Of a DNA stretch of 64,000 nucleotides, positions 58,685-64,000 are shown piece by piece (the first letter of the stretch is position 1; the number at the start of each line of letters is the position of its first letter). Made by a program: the position numbers and the translations under genes. This DNA comes from Sceloporus undulatus (Eukaryota; Chordata; Lepidosauria; Squamata; Phrynosomatidae): positions 104,832,970-104,896,969 of the forward strand of contig NC_056527.1 of assembly GCF_019175285.1 (NCBI RefSeq), given 5' to 3'. The notes below the pieces were generated by a model. The model made no database searches. It was not told the origin of the DNA and was given only the letters and a program-made list of their open reading frames with translations.

Positions 58685-61600
58685 CAAATTAAAATTAAAA
58701 CATTAGAAACAAACATTATTTTAAAAAAAAATTAAAAAGGTATGGACTCTTGGTCAGCCTCTTGGTCAGTTCCATGAGCCCACATGAAACCCCTAGTCCT
58801 GCTACAGCTGTCCAGTTAGGTCTAGTTCAAAATAAACTGGCTCACTGTCCAAAGAAATTGGGCATCTTTACATTCCCTCTCCCAATGTAGCGCATTAGAA
58901 TACACTCCTATGCCAAAAATTCCAATAATCCTAGCCATGTGTATTTGGAGACCTACACCAAGACTCTGACTTCCTCCCCACCCTGCTCCTATTCCTTTTT
59001 CTTCATTCATGAAAGCAAAGTGTTCTTGCCATGAAATGAGACTGAAAAGCACTGGCTGCAAAGAAGAGTGCCCTTGATTTGCCACCTTGTGTTGAAGGAA
59101 GGTCACATCACAAGAAGATGTGCTGGTGAATGCTGTCTTGTAGGAGATGTAATGGAAAAGGCGGGGAAGGGACCTGCTGTGATACTGCTTATGTGACCCA
59201 CACTGCCCCCATCCTGGCAGTTCTTCAGCTTTACACCCACCCTCCTCACATATGTCAGCCTCTGGCCTTGCTGAGCTAAAGGGCCCTCCTGGATGGACAG
59301 CTGCCAAAGCATATCTTCCAGATGCCTCAGACAGGAATTAATTAATGTCACCACACATTTCAGGGAAGCGTAAGGGGGCAAAGGCAGCATCACTTCTTCA
59401 CATGTTCAGTGTGAGTCACAGTTGGAAAGGGGACTAAAGGGAGTTGGCTGATCTGATCCAGCTAATGCCTGGAACAGACGAGCCAAATGCGCCATGCTGG
59501 CATCGATTTTAGGGTTAGGGACCGCGCACCAACCGCACAGACCCTAACCCTAGCACAGACTAGGCGGCGTAGTAATGGCAGCGTCCCGTGTACACGGGCA
59601 TCACCATTGTGACGCAAGCACCGTGCAGCATCTGCATAGCACCGCATGTTGCTTACGTCGCAAGTGTACCACTGGCGCACTCTCAATGCCACTCCGACGC
59701 CATAAAAAGAACCCAGAAATAGATGGAAGCCGTGTGGTTTGGCTTCTGCAGCTTTCCTCTGGAGGGAAATATGCTGCCGATAGACCGGCCCTTTGGGGCG
59801 GTCTGTTCCGCACCTAAGATTGCCAGGTCAGAACTATCCCAGACTGAGATATCAGCCAAAACTTAAGAATAACCTCTGGTAAGCATGATACAGTATGCAT
59901 TAATCAGAGTAGCCCAGAATATGACATTCAACTAAAAAATACCATATATAACAAATGAGGAAAATATAGACACACTTTTCAACACTGGGTTTTGTTTTGT
60001 TTTTGCTCTGTAATGCCTTTCCCTTGCTTGCAGATGCAAAAGTGCAGCCAGGCCCTGAAATCTGGCAACTCTAGATCCGGCTCAAAAAAGAAACCCTGTC
60101 CAACTTCCCTCCCCGAAAAGTAACCCAATCCCTTTGCTCTTAGATCCTAGGAAGGGACCCTTATGGAGACCTAGACAGACTCCAAAACAAAAACAAGCCT
60201 ATTCCTGACAGATTCTGCTCCTCATTAAATGTTTATAGATGTTTTAAAACCTGCAAGTGCTTTACAATAAGGCTATCCCTTCATACAATGTTTGGCTCAA
60301 TGACACAGCCAACTGGTTCAGTTTACTCTTTTCTGAGTGCTGGCCTTATCATATGGTATTGGTAAGAAAGTCCCCTGATTGAATGTAGCCTTCAAAGTTG
60401 GGAAAGTATACAGTACAGGCCGATTTCACAGCCTTTTCACCGATTTTTGCAATTTGCCTCATTTTGCTATCTTGATATGGAAGAAATGTACATCACCACA
60501 ATTCAATGTTAAGATCTGAAGCAGTGAAAGGCCAGATTTGTAGTTTGAGAGACAATTCCCCACATTTGCCAAAATTGGGAGGCAGGGGAGTATAGAGAAA
60601 AATGAAAGAGTAGTGATTGGACATTCACTTTTTGCTTTCTGAAAATCATTTAACTTTAAAATGGCTGTCTAGGGGGACTCTACTTTGTTTAAAACAGTAA
60701 GCACACATGGACTCTTTCTCAAGTAGTCATTCTTCCCATCACCACTTTTTCCAGAGGCCACACAAACAACTTTTAGGGTATAAGATTCCCATCCATAAAA
60801 TTTCTTTAGGAAAGCAATAAACATGCAAAGGCATGCCAAAGGATCACTCATTTTGTGCAAAATAGTACTCACATTGAGGTAAATATACTGCTGCCCAATG
60901 ACAAGAAAATACAAAATACATAACAAAAATACATCAAAGTGTAGACATGGCTCAAGACAATCTGAAAATCAAGGCCAGAAGAAGAGGTTTACACACATTG
61001 ATTTTTTTCCGTGGCCACCGGCGCACTTGACTCATTGTTTTGAGGATGTGACGGCCATCTATTGATCCCACAAGCAGGATGTTCAGCTCAGGAATACCAT
61101 CCTGGGATGGCTGCACACATTCCACAGATGTCTCCAGACCTGTTGAGTAAGTGAAATGGTTGCTCATGAACCATACTATAGGCAAATTCTGTTTTTCCAC
61201 TGGGAAACTTTTCATGCTAAAGAAACAACAAACCCCAAAACCAAACGAAAACACCTGCAAAAGCTTCAGTGGGAGTCAGAAAAACATACTGTTGATATAG
61301 TATTGAAACCAACATAATTTGCATGTTTTCCTCAAAAACTTTCACATCATTTTTAATGTATTGCAAGGAAGATAACATCAGGAGAAGAAAAACTGCTAAA
61401 AGATCCCAAGGTTCAGTAGATTGGCTATTTCTTTTGGATGACATCTTTTACCCTGAATTGATCTCCTGACCCCAGGAATGTTAGTCTCCTTCCTTAGAGG
61501 TCATTAAACAGAGGCTGGATGGCCATCTGTCAGGGATGCTTTGATTTAAATTTCCTGCATGGTAGGGGGTTGGACTGGATGGCCCTTGCGATATCTTCCA

Positions 61601-63074
61601 ACTCTATGATTCTATGGAACTTCTAATTATATTGTACTATATGTGGGTATTAACTGAAATCTGCTTTGAGAGCCATTTGATGATGATGATGGTGATGATG
61701 ATATACAGATGGTTAAAGGTATATAAAGAAGGAACAAGATTTACCTTTGGAATCAGCTTTATGGCTGAAGGGCAAATTCTGTTCTTCCTTGGCTTTCACT
61801 CTTCAGTGGACTTACATACCCATTTGAAATTGCCCCCTCTCTGCCACGCTAGAAGTAGGCTGTGTACTTCATTTTTGAAGCATCCACATGGTCAGCTTAA
61901 AGATTTATTTTCAGTGCTTTAATTTCCCATTTTAAAGGGTGTGTGTTTTAACTCCAAGAAGGGCCAGGGCTTATAGGTCATTTTGAGACTAAAGAGAGAG
62001 TTGGCCAATTTGCTTAGTGCAAAACTAATTTTCTGCTGCAAAGCAGAATAAAAGAGATTGTGCCTGAACAAGATCTGTGAAAGAAGATGGCACATGTGTC
62101 TAAAATGTGGTAAGTGCATTTCCATACCTGGAACTCTATCTGCCTAGAGATAGAGTTGAAGCCGAAGAACACGCCTAGAAGCCACAACGAGAGTCACAGA
62201 TGTGACACTTACAAGCCAGAATCCAATATCGTGGTATTCATTATACAACTTTATATAGCAGTGGTGCTTAGAAACGTTGTTCGTGAAGATGTGTAACAGG
62301 ATACCAGCAACAGTGTTTTTGGTGTGCATTGCCCCCCCCCATCCAGTGTCCAAATACACAACAGGAACGATGTGCATTGGTCACTTTGAGGGCTCCCCTA
62401 CACAGTAATGTACGTAAAAGCAGCCCTTTATTCGGTATGGATATTACAGAGCCACCCAATTCTAATTCTCACAGGCATAAGTCCACATACTTAGACCTAA
62501 GTCCCCCAACAGGATTCCTGCCAGAGTCTTTTGCCAGCCTGGATATTTTCAAACATAGCTCTGCACTCTTAGGAACTGGAAATCCAGAGTTGGACTGTTA
62601 TTTTACTTCGAATAAAAGTTATCATTCTCAGGAAATCAAATTCTGCACCAGAGTCCAATGCAATAACAGAAGGGAGTACTCTAGGTACACTTTAGCACTG
62701 TCTGAAAGTTTTCTTGTTTACATCAAAGACCCCTAAATAGGGAAAACAGTGGCCTTCTGGCTTCAGGTAAAATATGGGATCTACACAGAAGTTCAGCCTC
62801 ACTAGTTAGGATAGGATCTGTGGATTTTACAGATGCTTCCTACACCCAAAGGTATCTCTTGACAGAATACATTAGGCTAGAAGAAGCTGTTTTAAATTCC
62901 TTGCAGAATCTGTGGGACAGGAAAGTACTTTCACCATAAACGAGACAAGCTAAAAGAGTGGAAAAGAAATTGGTGGAAGAAGTGGTACATACATGTGGCT
63001 TGTAGGTCAAGTGCTGGAGAAAATCCCCACCAAGCTGTGGTGCCAAAACCGTTGCCACTACCTGCTGCTGTCAT
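48921..63074 (-). CDS. DNAAF3: Dynein axonemal assembly factor 3 (11 coding exons)
   Basis: Cytoplasmic factor needed to preassemble inner and outer dynein arms of motile cilia (PF22 in Chlamydomonas; human defects cause primary ciliary dyskinesia). Exons in order are 62993-63074, 60997-61139, 57222-57315, 56929-57086, 56177-56353, 55945-56067, 54315-54437, 54067-54199, 53079-53178, 51930-52004 and 48921-49116. Every junction keeps phase (467 aa; human about 541). Matches to human recur along its length: [17 protein letters not shown] at the start, [47 protein letters not shown], and [13 protein letters not shown] near the end. These span the DUF4470 and DUF4471 regions. The start Met aligns with the human start. 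The tail after exon 11's conserved part is much shorter than in human, which accounts for most of the length difference. Intron 2 is 3.7 kb and full of repeats. Confidence 0.96.
49117..51009 (-). other. DNAAF3 intron 10, left part
   Basis: 49490-49640 resembles an antisense retroposon tail (TTATTTATATACTACCTTTC). The remainder carries no feature I can name. Confidence 0.4.
51010..51241 (+). mobile_element. Tigger/pogo-like MITE
   Basis: Starts CAGTGGGCCCTTGGTATCTG and ends GGAGGGCTGACTG, flanked by TA. It lies in DNAAF3 intron 10. Confidence 0.85.
53772..53937. mobile_element. Palindromic MITE, right half, DNAAF3 intron 8
   Basis: CATAGCATTGAGCCAGGGCA, then CCAGATTATTTCTGCAGTG, a clean right arm. 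The left arm is missing or eroded. Confidence 0.65.
55280..55352 (-). mobile_element. CR1 LINE 3' end, antisense
   Basis: CAGAATCATAGAATTGGAAG is the reverse complement of the CR1 3' terminus. Only a short tail remains, in DNAAF3 intron 6. Confidence 0.7.
58301..58328 (+). repeat. (TC)n microsatellite
   Basis: Fourteen TC units in DNAAF3 intron 2. Confidence 0.95.
58653..58682. repeat. (AT)n microsatellite
   Basis: About fifteen AT units in DNAAF3 intron 2. Confidence 0.95.
59465..59815. mobile_element. CpG-rich inverted-end element in DNAAF3 intron 2
   Basis: Left end GCCTGGAACAGACGAGCC and right end GGTCTGTTCCGCACC are roughly inverted. Inside, TTTTAGGGTTAGGG (59507-59520) faces ACCCTAACCCTAG (59541-59553). 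CpG density is far higher than in the flanks. It is probably a non-autonomous DNA transposon of unknown family. Confidence 0.45.
59816..60996 (-). other. DNAAF3 intron 2, right part
   Basis: No feature recognised. Confidence 0.45.
61465..61618 (+). mobile_element. CR1 LINE 3' end upstream of DNAAF3 exon 2
   Basis: It contains GAGGCTGGATGGCCATCTGT and GGGGGTTGGACTGGATGGCC, ending with CTATGATTCTATGG, typical of the CR1 3' end. It lies in DNAAF3 intron 1, in antisense to the gene. Confidence 0.88.
61619..62992 (-). other. DNAAF3 intron 1
   Basis: A short (GATGAT)n-like run is at 61676-61702. 62120-62420 has a GTGTGCATTGCC area with a C9 run (62332-62340) but no named repeat. Confidence 0.4.
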
Positions 63075-64000
63075 GGCTGCATAGAAAACAAACATAGTGG
63101 TGAACACATCTCCAGTGGGACGTCCCAAAGCCTCACTCACTCTTCTGCTATGATCTCAAGGGCTCTTTTAAATCCTTAATCCATACCTTGCTTTCCATTC
63201 CTCTTCTCTCCACACATCATTGCTTCAAAATTTCAATAATATCATTGAATTTCTTATTGAATAAATTTCAAAAAATAACATATTATTACTCTAATTAAAA
63301 GTCAATACTATTATTGAACGTTTTATCCAAAAATTGTTTTAGTCCAAACTTTGAAGCTATCCAACTTGTTGAAGACCATCCACAAAATTGGTTAAGCACC
63401 TTGAATACCTCCTTTAAAGTTCAAACTAAAACACAGATTCATTGCTCAAATGATGTGGAAGCCATTTGTTGTTGTGTCCCTTCAAGTCATTTCTGACGTA
63501 TGGCGTTGTTGTGTCCCTTCAAGTCACATCTGGCATATGGCAGCCGTAAGGTGAACCTATCATAGGGGTTTATAGGCAGGATTTGTTCAGAGACAGATGG
63601 GCGCTGCCTTCCTCTGAGGCTGAGAGCATGTGACTTGCCCAAGGTCACCCAGTGGGTTTCCATGGCTAAGCAGAGATTTGAACTCTGGTCTCCAGAGTTC
63701 AACACCCAAACCACTAAGTCATGCTGGCTCTCACAGGAGCCACTGGAAGCCACTAAATCCATGGCTGTGGCCTACTATTGAAGGACACCAGAGATCTGTG
63801 CAGGGCTATTGTTATATGTCAGCTCCAATCCAAAACCTCCCATTGCTGCTGATTATTTACCAATATATTCTATAAGCTCCATTTCTACTACTGCTATGTT
63901 ACTGCACTAATTTGGACTCGGAGCAAGAGTGTTTAACTCAGCATGAATATCACTCACCCAAATAAACTGGTTTTGGACTTTTTAAACACAAATGAGGTTT
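63075..64000. other. DNAAF3 upstream flank
   Basis: It contains the antisense Sauria SINE (63466-63735). No TATA box or CpG island is evident near the DNAAF3 start. The next gene expected from human synteny (SYT5) is not reached in this window. Confidence 0.45.
63466..63735 (-). mobile_element. Sauria-type SINE, antisense, with doubled tail
   Basis: The reversed tail GTTGTGTCCCTTCAAGTCA occurs twice (about 63472 and 63507), followed by a near full-length body and head (CAAACCACTAAGTCATGCTG). The tail duplication is about 35 bp. Confidence 0.85.

Larger units (their letters stand above)
57316..59464 (-). other. DNAAF3 intron 2, left part
   Basis: It holds the two microsatellites at 58301 and 58653. 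Minus-strand frames at 58822-59307 and 59103-59393 are open but show no conserved domain, and no phase-compatible exon is needed because exons 2 and 3 join perfectly without one. Confidence 0.45.

Noticed and set aside
58822-59393. Long minus-strand frames (161 and 96 codons) in DNAAF3 intron 2
   Set aside because: Exons 2 and 3 join in phase and reproduce the human protein without any added exon, and no family is recognisable.

Overview
The window is vertebrate nuclear DNA, almost certainly from a squamate reptile and most likely a lizard. Three things point there. The host genes are split into short exons with vertebrate-type splice sites. There are many copies of a tRNA-headed SINE whose tail reads like the 3' end of Bov-B (Sauria SINE type), together with Bov-B, CR1 and L2-like LINE ends. 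There are also several DNA-transposon MITE families and a SPIN-type hAT copy. No open reading frame longer than 164 residues occurs, so the genes had to be read exon by exon.

Three protein-coding genes could be fully assembled, and every exon junction is in phase. FGF21 (+ strand, CDS 18229-22882, 3 exons, 214 aa) is a secreted endocrine FGF with the beta-Klotho-binding C-terminus. TNNI3, cardiac troponin I (- strand, CDS 39089-29489, 8 exons, 249 aa), carries a long acidic and proline-rich N-terminal extension before the PKA site. DNAAF3, a dynein-arm preassembly factor (- strand, CDS 63074-48921, 11 exons, 467 aa), lies directly upstream of TNNI3.

Layout: 1-17.7 kb is gene-free and holds SINEs, MITEs and two LINE fragments (Bov-B antisense about 14.76-15.8 kb; an L2-like 3' end about 13.3-13.8 kb). 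17.7-24.3 kb is FGF21, with a possible TATA box upstream and an AU-rich 3' UTR. 24.3-29.4 kb is the convergent gap between FGF21 and TNNI3. 29.4-39.2 kb is TNNI3, with the SPIN copy in its last intron. 39.2-48.7 kb separates TNNI3 from DNAAF3 and contains a Bov-B 3' end split by a hAT-type element. 48.7-63.1 kb is DNAAF3. The rest is its upstream flank.

TNNI3 and DNAAF3 are neighbours in the same orientation in human (19q13.42), so that pair is old synteny. FGF21 beside TNNI3 is not the human order, where the two are on the same arm but megabases apart, and TNNT1 was not found where human synteny predicts it. The three genes do not form a pathway: they are a hepatic hormone, a sarcomere regulator and a ciliary assembly factor. 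I found no undescribed multi-gene system. The most interesting items are the TNNI3 N-terminus with its 13-nt microexon, the FGF21 neighbourhood, the SPIN insertion with intact target-site duplication, and an unnamed repeat family present about seven times.
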